Below are positions 49,419-61,794 of a DNA stretch of 64,000 nt, piece by piece (within the stretch, counting starts at the first letter, position 1; each line of letters starts with the position of its first letter). The translations under genes and the position numbers were made by a program. This DNA comes from Alligator mississippiensis (lineage: Eukaryota; Chordata; Crocodylia; Alligatoridae). A model generated the notes under the pieces. That model was not told the DNA's origin. It saw only the letters and a list, made by a program, of their open reading frames with translations, and did not search any database. The stretch covers positions 213,596,978 to 213,660,977 of the forward strand of contig NC_081828.1 of the NCBI RefSeq assembly GCF_030867095.1, written 5' to 3'.

Positions 49419-50111
49419 ATTGTAGGGTGAGTCCCACATGCACACCTCACCATACACATGCACCCACACCCTCCCTTGCACTGTCATATAAACAGATCCC
49501 CACACCCACACCCCCTCACATACCCAGCCACCCTCCCCCACACACACTTCTCCCCACAAACCCCATAGCCACCCACATCCCACATATCCACATAGACATC
49601 CACGTGCTCCTTGATCCCACACCCACACCTCCCATACCTATCCACTCCCCACAGACACACCCTCTCCCACACCCAACATACCCACATATCCATAGCCCCC
49701 CACAAACCTATACATCTCCCTCAATTCCCCCTACAATATACAAGAGTAAGACTTCATGTTACGCTATTGTGCAATCACCTCTATGTACAGTACACAAACA
49801 CATGTAAATCAGGACAAAACATTTTTTTTGAAATAAAATCAATGAATGTTGCAGATGTTCACTTTTTAGAATATTATTTGGTATTTTTCTGGTTCTGAGA
49901 TGGCAAAACTCCTTGCTGAAAGGAGTACTTCTGGGAGCAAGGGGAGCGACTTCTGGTGGCAAAGGTCAGGGTTAGGGGGGTAGGACTTCCGATCACAAGA
50001 TGGTGATTGGGGGCAGGGCATCTGTCAAGGGGCAGGGCTACCCCAGCAGCCCTCAACAGCTTGCCAAAACTCATTAAGCAGCCCTCCATCTGAAATCATT
50101 TACCACCTCTG
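49089..50111. mobile_element. Non-autonomous hAT-type element inside CR1
   Basis: TCCCAGAT occurs immediately left (49081-49088) and right (50112-50119): an exact 8-bp target duplication, the hAT signature. Ends are CAGGGGCAGGCAAAAT and the inverse of CAGAGGTGGTAAATGA, a weak terminal inverted repeat starting CAG. CR1 reads straight on across the site. Inside are a (TG)n run (49386-49416) and a 300-bp CA/CCCACA-rich tract. No transposase. Confidence 0.85.
49386..49740. repeat. (TG)n run followed by CA/CCCACA-rich simple sequence
   Basis: About 15 TG units, then about 300 bp of C/A-biased sequence with CACACCC, CCACATA and CCCCACA themes. Open frames here are due to composition. Confidence 0.9.
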
Positions 50112-51514
50112 TCCCAGATGATTGGAAAAGGGAAAACATAGTGCCCATATTTAAGAAAGGGAAGGAGGAAGGATCCAGGGAACTACAGACCAGTCAGCCT
50201 CACCTCAGTCCTTGTAAAAACCATGGAGCAGATCCTCAAGGAATCCATTTCTAAGCACTTGGACGAGAAGAAGGTGATTAGGAGCAGTCAACATGGATTC
50301 ACCAGGGGCAAGTCATGCTTGCCCAACCTGATTGCCTTCTTTGATGAAGTGACTGGCTCTGTAGCTGTGAGAAGACCAGTGGATATGGTATACCTTGAGA
50401 TTAGTGAGGTTTTTGATATGGTCTTCCTTAGGCAAGCTAAGGAAGTATGGGCTGGATTAATAGACTGTAAGGTGGATAGAAAACTGACTGGAGTATTGGG
50501 CTCAGAGGGAAGTAATCAATGGCTGGATGTCTAGTTGGTAGTCAGTATGAAGTGCCCCAGGGGTCAGTCCTGGGGATGGGTTTGAATGACCTGGAAGATG
50601 GCATATAGTGCACCCTCAGCAGGTTTGCAGATGACACCAAGCTGTGGGGAGTAGATACGCTGAAGGGTATGGCTAGGATTCAGAGTGACCTTGACAGATT
50701 GGAGGATTGGGCCATAAGGAATGTCCTGAGGTTCAACAAGTACAAGTGCAAAGTCCTGCATTTAGGACAGAATGACCCCATGCACCAGTGCAGGCTGGGG
50801 GCTGACTGGCTGGGCAGCAGCTCTGCAGAAAAGGACCCGGGGGTGACAGTGGACAGTAAGCTGAATAGGAGCCAGCAGTGTGCCCTTGTTGCCAAGAAGG
50901 CTAACGGCATCCTGGGCTGTATTGGTAGGTGTGTTGCCAGCAGATCAAAGGAAGAAGTGATAATTCCCCTCTATTCAGCACTGGGGAGGCCCCATCTGGA
51001 GTCCTGTGTCCAGTTTTGGGCCCCCCACTGCAGAAAGGATGTGGACAAATTGGAGAAACTGTAGTGGAGAACAGCAAAAAAGGTTAGGGGGCTGGGGGAC
51101 ATGACCTGTGAGGAGAGGTCGAGGGAACTGGGCTTATTTAGTCTAGAGAAAATAAGACTGAGGAGGGATTTAATAGCAGCCTTCAACTACCTGAAGTGGG
51201 GTTTGAAAGAGGATGGGGCTGGACTGGTCTCAGTGGGGGCAGATGACAGGACAAGGAGCAATGGGCTCAAGTTGCAGCAAGGGAAGTTTAGGTTAGATAT
51301 TAGGAAGAATTTTCTCACTGGGAGGGTAGTAAAACACTGGAACAGGTCACCCAGAGAGGTGGGGGAGTCTCCATCCTTGGAGGTGTTTAAGACCTGGGTA
51401 GACAAAGCCTTGGCTGGGATGACATAGTTGGGGCTGGTCCTGCTTTGAGCAGGGGGTTGGACTAGATGGGACCTCCTGAGCTCCCTTCACACCCTCATTT
51501 TCTATGATTTGATG
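50112..51514 (+). mobile_element. CR1 LINE, long copy, 3' part
   Basis: Continues the copy from 49088 at DDWKR, then NYRPVSLTSVL-like sequence, SSQHGFTRGKSCLPNLIAFF, FADDTKLWGVDT, CALVAKKANGILGCIGRCVA, LIAAFNYLKWG, KFRLDIRKNFLTGRV and the 3' end GGGACCTCCTGAGCTCCCTT then TTCTATGATTTGATGA. Dead: several stops and shifts, including a missing stretch between the DMVF motif and the PQGS region. Confidence 0.9.
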
Positions 51515-51639
51515 ATACTGGGGTTCTGTAGGGATCTGCCTACTGCTGTGTAATAACATTCTCAATGAAGGAAGTATAATGTCAACAGTGAGAAAGTAAC
51601 AATGAAGACAAATCAGTTTAATAGACCAGCTTGAATTGC

Positions 51640-52335
51640 TCAGCAAGATGTGCTTATTTGAGAAACTTATTTTTAATACAGGCCAAAGCTGTGTTATGCA
51701 TTTTAAGGACAAAGAACATAGGTCTTGTTCTAAGATAGGGGACAATATAATGGCAAGCAGTATATCTGCAAAGGATGTAAGTGCTGTGCTAGAGAACCAA
51801 GTGAGTTTGACCTTGCGGTTTAACACCATAATGGAGAGGGTGAATGCAAGCCTTGGTTTTATTAGCAGAACAATTCCAAGTAGAAGCAGGGAGGAGGCAT
51901 TACTTCTCTAGATAATAACATCTATAATGAGATGATGGGTGGAGTGGAAAGTCCAGTGCCAGTGTCCATACAGATGCTGAAATTTTGGTAAAGACATCAG
52001 AAAAGATCTATAAGAAGGGTTTGGGATCTGGAAAACCATTCTGATTTGGGAATGACTAGAGGAGCTCAAATGTATTTAAGGTCAAGTGGTGGCTTGTTCG
52101 TGATCTAGAAGGATTTACCTGGGGAGGAGATTTCCAATGGTATATAATTGTATAATCAAGAGGAAGAAAAGGAAAATTAAGACTCATCGTCTGGAAGCTG
52201 AAGCTAGATCAGTACAGAGTAGGAAAATAATGCAGATGTTTCACTACAAGGGCGATTAATTATTGGAACAAACAACTGGAAACACTGATAGTTTCCTTTT
52301 CAAAGACATAACAAAGCTTATGAGTTTATCCAGAA
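51640..52335 (+). mobile_element. Diverged CR1/L2-like LINE 3' region
   Basis: Faint ORF2-like protein: VNASLGFISRTIPSRSREEALLL (compare ANGILGCIGR...SREVILPLY in CR1) and near 52240 CFTTRAINYWNK. Older than the adjacent CR1. Exact family unknown. Confidence 0.45.
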
Positions 52336-52417
52336 ATTCTTGGGGAAGGCTCTGTGCTGTGCTCTGAGTCACAACACGCGGTCAGAAGGGCCCTGGCTAG
52401 CCTTGGCATTACGTGCT

Positions 52418-52793
52418 GGGCGCGTCTACCCATGCACATTTACTGTGCAGCAACCAAAACTACTGCACAGTACAGGCATACATCTACACGTGCATGCCCA
52501 TGCTGCACAGTAAATAAGGCAACTTATGCTCACTTGAGTGTAATTTTGATACTGGCATGATGCAGGTATCAAATTTAAGTCCATTTACTGACTGTGTTTT
52601 AAGGCATGTGTAGATGCCTTACTGCGCAGTAACACTGTGTGCGTGGACTGACTTGGGACTACCTAAAGTTAGTCCCAACTCAGACCACGCACAGCATTAA
52701 TGCACTTGAATGCCTGCACATGTAGACACCCGCCTATTCCCACTTACTGCGCAGTAAATTTAAGCTGTTGTAAATACACATGTTGATACACCC
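52418..52793. mobile_element. Palindromic MITE, copy 5
   Basis: 376 bp from GGGCGCGTCTACCCATGCAC to ACATGTTGATACACCC. Internal hairpins use TTTACTGTGCAGCAA, TACTGCGCAGTAA and GGGACTACCTAAAGTTAGTCCC. ATGATGCAGGTATCAAATTT at 52557 also occurs in copy 2 (29706), proving common origin. Confidence 0.75.
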
Positions 52794-54241
52794 ACTGAGT
52801 GTCATTTTGCTTTGCTTATAAAAGTAAAATAAGTACAACCCACCCTATCCCCCGCCTATTTAAAAAACAAATCCGGTATTGCTTCCTTCCCCTGTTGAAC
52901 TAGAAAGCCACAAAACTGACTGTTCAAGCAGCTGCTGCATCCTAGGCAGATGTTGAGATGACAGCAGACCTGTGGGTGAGTTCATTTTATTTCAGAGTTG
53001 AGCTTCTTGAAAAAGACTTGCACAAGGGCTTCAAGGGGTTTCTCTTCCTTTTTTCTGGAAGAGATGGTTCACTGGTGTAACATGTACACAGTGCACGTAC
53101 TGCAAAGTGTTTTATCTGTACAGCAAACTATGTTGCTATAAAATATGGTTTTAGTTTAAGTATGATTGTCTATTTATTTTTTTGGTTTGTATCTGCTTTG
53201 CTGTATATATATTCCTGTTCTATATACTTGCTGTGTATCTGTGACTTCTCTCCTCTGGCTTGGTGATTTCAAGAGAAACTGCAAGTATGCAGATACCTGA
53301 GGCAAATCAGCCCTTAGGTTTAGAAATCACCCTAACCCCCTGCTCTTTACTGTAAGCAGGAAACCTGGCTTCTCATCACAAGCAAAGGGAGATCAGACCC
53401 CCCACCCCCGACCTAACTGGCTGAATTGGGCATTGTTCTTTTTAAAAATTAATTGGCTAAGAAGAAAGACTGAAAACCTTTAAAGGCATGGTTGGAAAAG
53501 CTTGTGTGATGCCACACCAGTTATATAGGAGCAATTCAACTGAGGCTCAGGCTCTTTCTCCTGAGGCTGCTGAGAGCTGAAAAGCTGAATTGAGAGCTGG
53601 AGAAACTGGTCCCCATTTGGGGGGGGGGTTCCTCCCTTCACTGGAGAAGCAAGTTGGAGCTATGTGATGGGAAAGCCTCAGGTACAGGGAGAGAAAGTCA
53701 GTGTCAGGGTTTGAGACCCCTTATTCCCTGCCTCTTCTTTCCCTGGAGCATGCTGCCCAAGGTCGGAGCCTGGCACTTTTGCTGGCAGATTTGGGCCAGG
53801 ATGGCGCCTGGCACAGTTGGGGCCAGGGTGAGAAGCCTGGCACAATTTGTTGCTGAAGAGGGCCAAAAGTCTCTTGATTTAATAAGCCAATCTAAGAAAC
53901 CAGCCAGAGAATGGGGGACTTGTGGAGCTATAATGCCTACTATTAGCCTACAGCCGGACTCCGCTAAGCACTTGAAATTGCATATACACACACACCGGAG
54001 ACTTAAGTCAAGTTAGAGAACAAGAATATATTGTAATGGAAATGGCAAAAATGAGCATGTGAACTTGACAGGTTAACAGGTATTAACATATATACATGGT
54101 GTCTATGGACACGACACTACAGGCAGTCTGAGTCACACAAACACACAGAGGGCAGGATGGCTCTGACCAGTGCTCAGGCACTTGCTCACTGATCTGATGC
54201 AGTCCGTCCATGGACTGGAGCTGCCCTCGCTCCCTCCTTCT

Positions 54242-54268
54242 CCCTAACCCTAACCCTAACCCTTACCC
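54242..54268. repeat. Short interstitial telomere-like repeat
   Basis: CCCTAACCCTAACCCTAACC followed by CTTACCC: three exact units plus a variant. Confidence 0.85.
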
Positions 54269-55244
54269 CTTTAGGGAACTTGGCTCTCGACAACTAAGGT
54301 TGGGGTAATACATTGCTATCTTTCTGGTGATCTTGCAGGTTGGTCTCCTGGGCTAAGACCCAATTCCCAAGCTAATTCTCCCTGGGCTAAGACCCAATTC
54401 CTCCTCATAGTCTTCATCAGGGCAACAACCAGCCAGGCAGACTCACGCCCCAACTTTTGATCACCTCCCGCAGGCAGACAATCTCTCACCATACCTCAGA
54501 CCCCTGCATCCACAGAAGCACTCCACAGTTATACCCCACAGACACACACCGAGCGATCCCCACACACACACACCACACACAGACACACAGGTGCAAACTC
54601 CTTCCTTCTTAGTGGTCCCACCGTGCCTGCCAGTCACTTGAATGTGCAATTAATTGGCCAGGAGCAGTGCCAGTCATGCATCAATCAACCTTATAACCAA
54701 TCAGCTATCAAATCACCTGAGAAGGTGAGCAGCTCCCTATAGTTACAATTTGCACCACTGCTAGGATCTCTACTGAGCTTGCTCCACTCAGTGAAACAGG
54801 TCGTGGTATCATCGGAGTCAAGAGCTCACGAAGTCACCTTCTCTCCTGACTCATAGTCAAAGCAAGCCTTACATCCACAAGCAGTTTTTCAATCACCAAT
54901 ACCACTGGGGAAGTCAAGGCCAAAACCGGGGCATGCAGGCAGCAGATCGCAGCTGCATTGCACCGCTGTCACTGCTGCAAGATCCCAGCCCTGAAGCAGC
55001 TCCTTGCCCAGCTGGGTGCCCTGCCAGTGCGGCTGGGGCCAGTCTCCGTGGAAACCCTGGCCCCGTGCTGTCATGGCCCTGGTGCTCATGGGGTCTCCAT
55101 GGTCACTGGTTGCAGCAACACAGGCAGGATGGGCAGAGGTGGACTCCATACCCGAGGCACCTGGTGAAGGCGCAGCCATGCGGGCCATTGTGAGCAGGTT
55201 GTCAGGAGGCCAGACATGAATGAATCTGAGAGATATTCCAAAAA

Positions 55245-55510
55245 AATTGCCAGGATTACATAAGAAACAAGAAAGAAATTAATTTATGGACTGTGAATGA
55301 ATTTATAGAAACAACCATGAAACAAGAAGGGAATTAATTTATGGATTATGAATGAATTTATAGGAATGATTAGGAAGCACGAAGTAAATTAATGTATAGG
55401 TTTTGAATCAATTTGGAGAGGCGAATGGGAAATCTGTAAGTGAATTAACTTATGGACTAATGGAAGGAATTTATAAAATGAATTAAAGAAAAAGGAGTGA
55501 AGTAATTTGG
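55245..55510. repeat. Degenerate tandem repeat, GAATTAATTTATGGA unit
   Basis: GAA(A/T)TTAATTTATGG recurs near 55277, 55333, 55387 and 55442 (spacing about 55 bp), each followed by a GAATGAATTTATAG-like half. Confidence 0.65.
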
Positions 55511-56189
55511 GGACTCTGCAAGTGAATGTGCATAATGTTTTGTGTATGAATAAGCAATTAACTTGTCTCTCCTCTCTTGAAATCAATATTCAGGTGTTAA
55601 GAGGAGTTGACCAAAGACATAAGGAATATGGAGGAAGTCCACAGGGAGAGGTCCCAGACAGGAACCCTAATGTAGGACCATTGGTGACACATAGGGGGTG
55701 CGTGCGGGTGCATGTGCACCTCCTGAGCATGGCAGTGCACCCCCTTCAGTTGTTCACCACTTGCCACTGCCCTCCCTTGCCACCAACACCACTGGTGGCG
55801 TCTGTGGGTAGTCCATGATCTCTGCTGGCTGCTGCCGCCACTGCCGGCAGTCTCTACGGGTAGTCACCGACCACTGGCCAGTGCTTGCCACCCCTCCTCC
55901 CTCCCTGCCATCGACAATGTTGTGGCTGCCTGCAGCAGATCCCCGCTTGCTTCTGCTACCCTCTTGCCACTGACAGTGCAGCCGCCTGCAGGAGCTCGCT
56001 GTGCGCCCCCGGCCTCTGTGGGCATGTGGCATTCATGGGTGAGAATTTTTCACCACAGACCAAAGAGCAAAAGGACCGGGTGTAGGGGAAGTAGAGCCCT
56101 GCAGAAGAACCAGTGGCCCAGCCAGATGGACCCTTGCCCAAGGGAACATCTAACTTTCCCAAGAAAACCAAAACATCAAGGCATGGCAA

Positions 56190-57235
56190 ATGTAACCTGG
56201 GCGGTACTCCAAGAGGTACCCCCTCTCCAAGTGAAGGGATCAGAGCAGGTGCACAAGTGCTGTGGGAGGTGTAGGGACTCTCCTCCCCCTGTAGAGCAGA
56301 GCCAGACCACCAATGGGACTTAACCATATACCTTTTAATGAGAGAACAGTACTGGGAACATAATGGGTATAAACCAGGGGGTATAGGGGACACTACAATG
56401 CCCCGAGGGGCCAGGATTCAACAAAGGTTAGACACTTACAGTCCTAGACATATTCATCCAGTTGGCAAAAGACAGGATTAACAAAATATAAAACACAAAC
56501 AGCAGGACAAACAATACTGGTGGGCAAAATATAAAAGGCACAAACTACAAAATGTCAAATAACAAGGAATATAGGGCCTAGGTACCTGAAGGGGGAGAAA
56601 GGGGGAAAACACAATGACCCCTTTCCATTGCAACAAGAGTTTCTTCCTGTCACTTCACTCATCCTCAGTCGGGACTCAAACTCAGATCTCCCATGTGGGG
56701 ACTCGACCACAGCCACCAGTGGTGGGACTGCTAGGTATCTTGACCTTGCAGGAGCCCCGGCCTCATATTGAGCTACCTGGCCTCTTACTTGAGGAGCTGG
56801 AAGCAGAGCTGGGAACCTCTCAGGTCACTGCTCAGATCCTTGCTGGAGCGGGGGAGCCTCTGCTGCTGGCCGCAGCTTCTCGTAGGGGATCTTGGAGCCC
56901 AGCGGGAGCCTCTCCTGCCGGCTGCATGCTGTGCTGCTGAGGGTCCAACTGCTGCCTGCAGGTCCCACTCCTCCAGGCTCTTCTGGGGCAACTGCTCCCA
57001 CCCCGCTTTGCCAGCTCTTTGAAACTCCTTCCTTGTGGTCCCTCGCTGGTCTCCCTTGAGTCAGCTGCGCTACCCCTTTTATCCCCCTGCAGGTGACCCA
57101 AGGGGCCAATCAGGGGACATGGAGGGTGAGTTTCTGGGGCCTGATTGGTGAGGAAAGGGAATACCAAGTCCTCCCATCATCTTTTACCCTTTCAAAACCC
57201 CAGGGCTAAATCACTGCCAGCTAGCCCATCACACA
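56190..57235 (-). mobile_element. LTR-like block, copy B (fossil)
   Basis: Minus-strand relative of 37880-39380. From the right it has CCAAT-type boxes (near 57145 and 57108), a GGGGATAAAAGGGG TATA-like box near 57078, GGGAGCAGTTGCCCCAGAAG, and towards the left CATTAAAAGG, TCTGGCTCTGCTCTAC and CTCCCACAGCACTT. Looks like a long LTR with U3-R order. Old; family not determined; ends approximate. Confidence 0.5.
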
Positions 57236-57258
57236 AGAGCACGTCTGCGAGGGGCAGC

Positions 57259-57531
57259 AGGGGAGATCATGCTTAGGGGCAATCAACATGGGTTCATTCG
57301 AGGCAGGTCCTGTCAGACAAACCTGCTGGCCTTCTATGACCAGGTCACTAAATCCTTGGATGCAGGTGTCGTGGTGGATGTAGTCTTTCTGGACTTTAGG
57401 AAGGTTTTTGACACTGTCTCTCACCCCATGCTCATTAAAAAATTAGGTGACTGTGGTGTCGATGCCTACACAGTCAAACGGGTGGCTAACTGGCTGGAGG
57501 GCTGCACCCAGAGAGTGGTGGTGGACGGGTC
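57259..57531 (+). mobile_element. CR1 LINE, older host copy, 5' part (interrupted)
   Basis: Encodes NQHGFIRGRSCQTNLLAFYD, VVFLDFRKVFDTVSHPMLIK and NWLEGCTQRVVVDGS. Broken off by a minus-strand CR1 and resumed at 58346 with YLTWRDVGSGVPQGS. Confidence 0.9.
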
Positions 57532-58345
57532 ATAGATTCATAGATGTTAGGATCGGAAGGGACCTCAATAGATCATCGAGTCCGAACCCCTGCATAAGCA
57601 GGAAAGAGTGCTGGGTCTAGATGACCCCAGCTAGATGCATATCCAACCTCCTCTTGAAGACCCCCAGGGTAGGAGAGAGCACCACCTCCCTTGGGAGCCC
57701 GTTCCACACCTTGGCCACTCGAGCTGTGAAGAAGTTCTTCCTAATGTCCAGTCTAAATCTGCTCTCTGCTAGCTTGTGGCCATTGTTTCTTGTAACCCCC
57801 GGGGGCGCCTTGATGAATAAATACTCACCAATTTCCTTCTGTGCCCCCGTGATGAACTTAAAGGCAGCCACAAGGTTGCCTCTCAACCTTCTCTTGCGGA
57901 GGCTGAAAAGGTCCAGTTTCTCTAGTCTCTCCTCGTAGGGCTTGGTCTGCAGGCCCTTGACCATACGAGTGGCCCTTCTCTGGACCCTCTCCAGGTTATC
58001 CGCATCCTTCTTGAAGTGTGACACCCAGAATTGCATGCAGTACTCCAACTGCGGTCTGACCAGCGCCCGATAGAGGGGAAGTATCACCTCCCTGGACCTA
58101 TTCGTCATGCATCTGCTGATGCACGATAAAGTGCCATTGGCTTTTCTGATGGCTTCGTCACACTGCCGGCTCATGTTCATCTTGGAGTCCACTAGGACTC
58201 CAAGATCCCTTTCCACCTCTGTGCCACCCAGCAGGTCATTCCCTAGGCTGTAGGTGTGCTGGACATCTTTCCTCCCTAGGTGCAGCACTTTACATTTCTC
58301 CTTGTTGAACTGCATTCTGCTGTTTTCTGCCCACTTGTCCAAGTG
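57532..58345 (-). mobile_element. CR1 LINE, younger insertion in opposite orientation
   Basis: Encodes a 241-residue open ORF2 C-terminal region (WAENSRMQFNKEKCKVLHLG, VDSKMNMSRQCDEAIRKANG, SREVILPLYRALVRPQLEYC, RLDIRKNFFTARVAKVWNGL). GGGTC on both sides (57527-57531, 58346-58350) is a possible 5-bp target duplication. It starts ATAGATTCATAGATG, the CR1 tail. Confidence 0.9.
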
Positions 58346-59357
58346 GGGTCTTATTTGACCTGGAGAGATGTGGGTAGTGGGGTCCCCCAGGGCTCGGTCC
58401 TCGGGCCTGCGCTGTTCAACATCTTCATCAGCGACTTGGATGAGGGGGCGAAAAGCACCTTGTTCAGATTTGCAGATGACACTAAGATGTGGGGGGAAGT
58501 GGGCATGCTAGAGGGGAGGGACAAGCTGCAATCAGATCTGGACAGGTTACAGGGGTGGGCGGATGAGAACAGGATGGGTTTCAACACGGACAAGTGCAGG
58601 GTGCTGCACCTGTGGAAGAAGACCCAGCAGCAGACCTACAGGCTGGGGAACTCCCTTCTCGTCAGTGCAGAGGCAAAAATGGATCTCGGAGTCATTATTG
58701 ACTCAAAGATGAACATGGGCCGACAGTGTGGGGATACAGTCAGAAAGACTAACCATACCTTTTCGTGCATCCACATATGCATCTTGAGCAGGTCCAAGGA
58801 GGTGATCCTCCCCCTCTACGCGACACTGGTCAGGCCGCAGCTGGAGTACTGTGTCCAGTGCTGGGCGCCGCACTTCAGGAGGGATGTGGACAGCATGGAG
58901 AGGGTCCAGAGGAGGGCCACTTGCATGGTCAGGGGTCAGCAGGGCAGGCCCTACGAGGAGAGGCGACGGGACCTGAACCTGTTCAGCCTCCACAAGAGGA
59001 GGCTGAGAGGGGATCTGGTGGCCATCTATAAACTGGCCAAGGGAGACCAGCAGGCATTGGGGGAGTCCCTGTTCCCCCAAGTACTACCAGGAGTGACTAG
59101 AAATAATGGTCACAAGCTGGCAGAGGGTCAATTCAGGCTAGATGTCAGGAGACGCTACTTCACTGTCAGGGCGGCTGGGACCTGGAACCAACTTCCAAGA
59201 GAAGTGGTGCTGGCTCCTACCCTGGGGGGCTTTAAGAGGAGGCTGGTTGAACACCTTGTTGTGGTCGTCTGACCCCAGTACTCTTTCCTGCCATGGCAGG
59301 GGGTCGGACTTGATCTGCTCAGGTCCCTTCTGACCTGACCAACTATGAAACCATGAA
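58346..59357 (+). mobile_element. CR1 LINE, older host copy, 3' part (interrupted)
   Basis: An open frame of about 300 residues: SGVPQGSVLGPALFNIFISD, FADDTKMWGEV, CRVLHLWKKTQQQTYRLG, KEVILPLYATLVRPQLEYCV, FRLDVRRRYFTVRAAGTWNQ. It ends AACTATGAAACCATGAAA. The frame remains open to the natural ORF2 stop. Confidence 0.9.
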
Positions 59358-60735
59358 AAAAGCAAGCGAGAGGGTGAGATGAAGGGCAGGCGTGTTTCAG
59401 CACAGCAGTACCTTAAAAATTTGCACATGCTTACAACTTGGCACCGAGTGTGTCTGACTCTCGGCTCTCCAAGGTATGAGCTGCTGGTGGTGGTGCTGCC
59501 AGTCACCTTTTGCCCAGTAAGTTGAGCTGGGAAGTGGAAAACATGGTTTCTAAGGAGATCCAATCCAGATGTCCTGCTTCCCAGAATACCCTCAGCACCA
59601 GGCTCTAGGCAGGGTGGGAGCACCCTCTGCCTCTCTTCTTGATGCTGGATCACGGGGAAAACACAAGTGCAAGATACACGGGTGCAGAGAGAGAGAAAGT
59701 AGAAGGGGACCTTGCTCTGTACCCAGGGTGGGGGCACTTGCTAGGGAGCGGGGAGTCCTGACAGCCGGTGCCTGTGTCCAGGATCTTGTGTGGGTTTTAC
59801 ATCAGACAGTCTGTGTGCTGATGTTCTTGGAATTACATGTTCCATTTCTCCCCTTCCAAAGGCTGTTTGGTTTGGAAACGGCCCTTGGCTTCATTCAAAA
59901 GTATAAAAATATTTTCTTGAAAAAAAACCCAACCCATTTCCTTTATGAGTCAGCAGGAGCAGCTCCGAAACAGATGATTTTTTTAGCTTGGCAAGTTTAT
60001 TTTCTTTCTTTTCTTCTTTCTTTTTCTTGGAAGTACTCGTAGCAGAACCTCAATACTGTTTGCTTGGTTTCATTCACAATAACCTTGCGAAACTCGGTCC
60101 CTGGGCTCTGACACTGGGGGCTGCTTCAGGGAATAGGCGTGATGCAGACTGGATACGTGGGAGGACTTGAGAGGTGGCCTGAGGGATTGACGGGAGGATA
60201 GCTGCAAGCACGTTGACTCCACATGCATTGTTCCTGACAGCGTCATCGTTTGCTCCGGGCCCAATCCAACGATCATCCAAGTTTGTGAGTTTTAGGTTGT
60301 CTTATGGCTTTATTGTTGCCAGTGGCATTGAACCCCAGGCAGGGTGAGTTTCCATCCTGGGTCAGAATCCATGCGCCCTGTTGGGCTGTTTATAAGACTT
60401 CAATTGGCTTTATATTGGGACCATACGTGGTAACATCTCATCTTCCTTGTCACCCTCACTTGCCCACACAGGACATGTCTGCACCAGTGGAGACTGACGT
60501 TTCTGGCAGGCATGCAATACATTAGCCTCACACCTTGCCCAAAAACCATTTAATACCCTTCCCCTGCCCGAGCTGCTTCTCTTCTTACTGCTTTCTGCCC
60601 CATCTGCTACTGTGCTGCCTGTCCCCTCCCCAGTCTGCTGTGTGCCACAAACAGATGCTGCCCATCCTACTTGCAGAACATACCCTGAACATACCCTGCC
60701 CATCCTAGCCCTCTCACACTTTCTAAACCTGGAAA
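59358..60735. other. Intergenic stretch
   Basis: No host exon recognised; a T/C-rich run near 59990-60030 and the CT-rich repeat segment at 60.55-60.66 kb. Confidence 0.4.
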
Positions 60736-60920
60736 TCATAGACAATGAGGGCTGAAAGGGACCTCAGGAGGTCACATCTAGTCCAACCTAGGGCCAGCCT
60801 CAACTAGATCATCCCAAGCAAGGCTTTCTTGAGCTGGGCCCTAAAAACCTCCAAGGATGGCGATTCTACCACCTCTCTAGATAGCCCATTCTGGTGCTTT
60901 ACCACCCTCCTGAAATGCAG
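60736..60920 (-). mobile_element. CR1 LINE 3' end
   Basis: AATCATAGACAATGAGGGCT, AAAGGGACCTCAGGAGGTC and CCTCCAAGGATGGCGATTC match the minus-strand CR1 3' end seen at 24.2 kb. Confidence 0.8.
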
Positions 60921-61794
60921 TGGTGAAGCCAAGCTGGGGACTGAGGAGGAAGGGTAGAAGGGCACTGCCTGTTTCTGAGCCCTCTATTTTCCATGTGCTT
61001 AAATTCAGCTCTGTGGGCAGTTTTGTGCTTGCAAACTGGATCAGGTAGGTGGGACAAGCTGGGGGTGTCCATCTGTGGACACACCGGTGTGGTAGCACAT
61101 GTGTAGCTATACAGACCGTTCCTCACCTTGCACATCCCTGGGGAAGGGAGTGACTTAGGAGGATGCAGTCCCTCTGCATACTTCTTCCTGGAAGAAGCAG
61201 CAAGCACAAGATGCCCCTTCACAAGCAGCCGTCATGTGGCAGTATACTTACTATGGGGGAGCCTCTCCCCTTCTAAGATCTAGTACAAGTAGCTGTAACA
61301 CTACATAATATTAGTGGAGGGCTCTGCTTTTCAGTCACCTTGGCTTTGGTAAGGGGTTTGCAGTAAGAATTGCACTAAAAACTGAGGCAGCTTCTGCTAA
61401 TGGGGATGGATAAAGTTAGCTAAAGGCTGTGCATGGAAGGGTGTCTCTGTAGGTTAGAGGACAGAAAGAAGGGAAGGAGGGAGGAGGTGTAGACAGGCTC
61501 CAGTTCAGCCCACATTGCTGATTTGACATTTCCAGTAAAATCAAATCCCAGGCAAGGTGTGAGGGTGGAAACAGATACCACCTTTCATCACCTTTGTGCT
61601 GCCATAAACATATTTATAGCAGCACAATGCAGCAGCAGATAGGCATCCAGACCTTTGGTCATGCCCCTATCTGGCCACGACAAAAGGCAGTATTGTGTTG
61701 CTTTATTGCAGCAGATGTCTATTTGCTGTATGGCAGGAGACTGGCAGCTGGAGTTTCCCAAATTCTCCCTCTGCTGTGGGTATTTGCTCCTGGC
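60921..61794. other. Intergenic stretch
   Basis: Nothing recognised. Confidence 0.4.

Larger units (their letters stand above)
52794..56189. other. Intergenic stretch
   Basis: No host exon recognised. Contains a (CCCTAA) run at 54242, and around 55250-55500 loosely repeated GAATTAATTTATGGA segments. Open frames near 53.7-54.0 kb match nothing known. Confidence 0.4.

Noticed and set aside
48281-51514. CR1 insertion cleanly splitting the 3' LTR
   Set aside because: LTR sequence does not resume after the CR1 end at 51514, so a simple insertion is not shown; deletion or later rearrangement is as likely.
54242-54268. CCCTAA repeats as evidence of a chromosome fusion point
   Set aside because: Only about three units; no head-to-head array. 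Short interstitial repeats of this size are common.
58280-59272. 330-residue open frame with reverse transcriptase motifs
   Set aside because: CR1 ORF2 remnant. Its first residues come from the opposite strand of the inserted CR1, so the start is not real.
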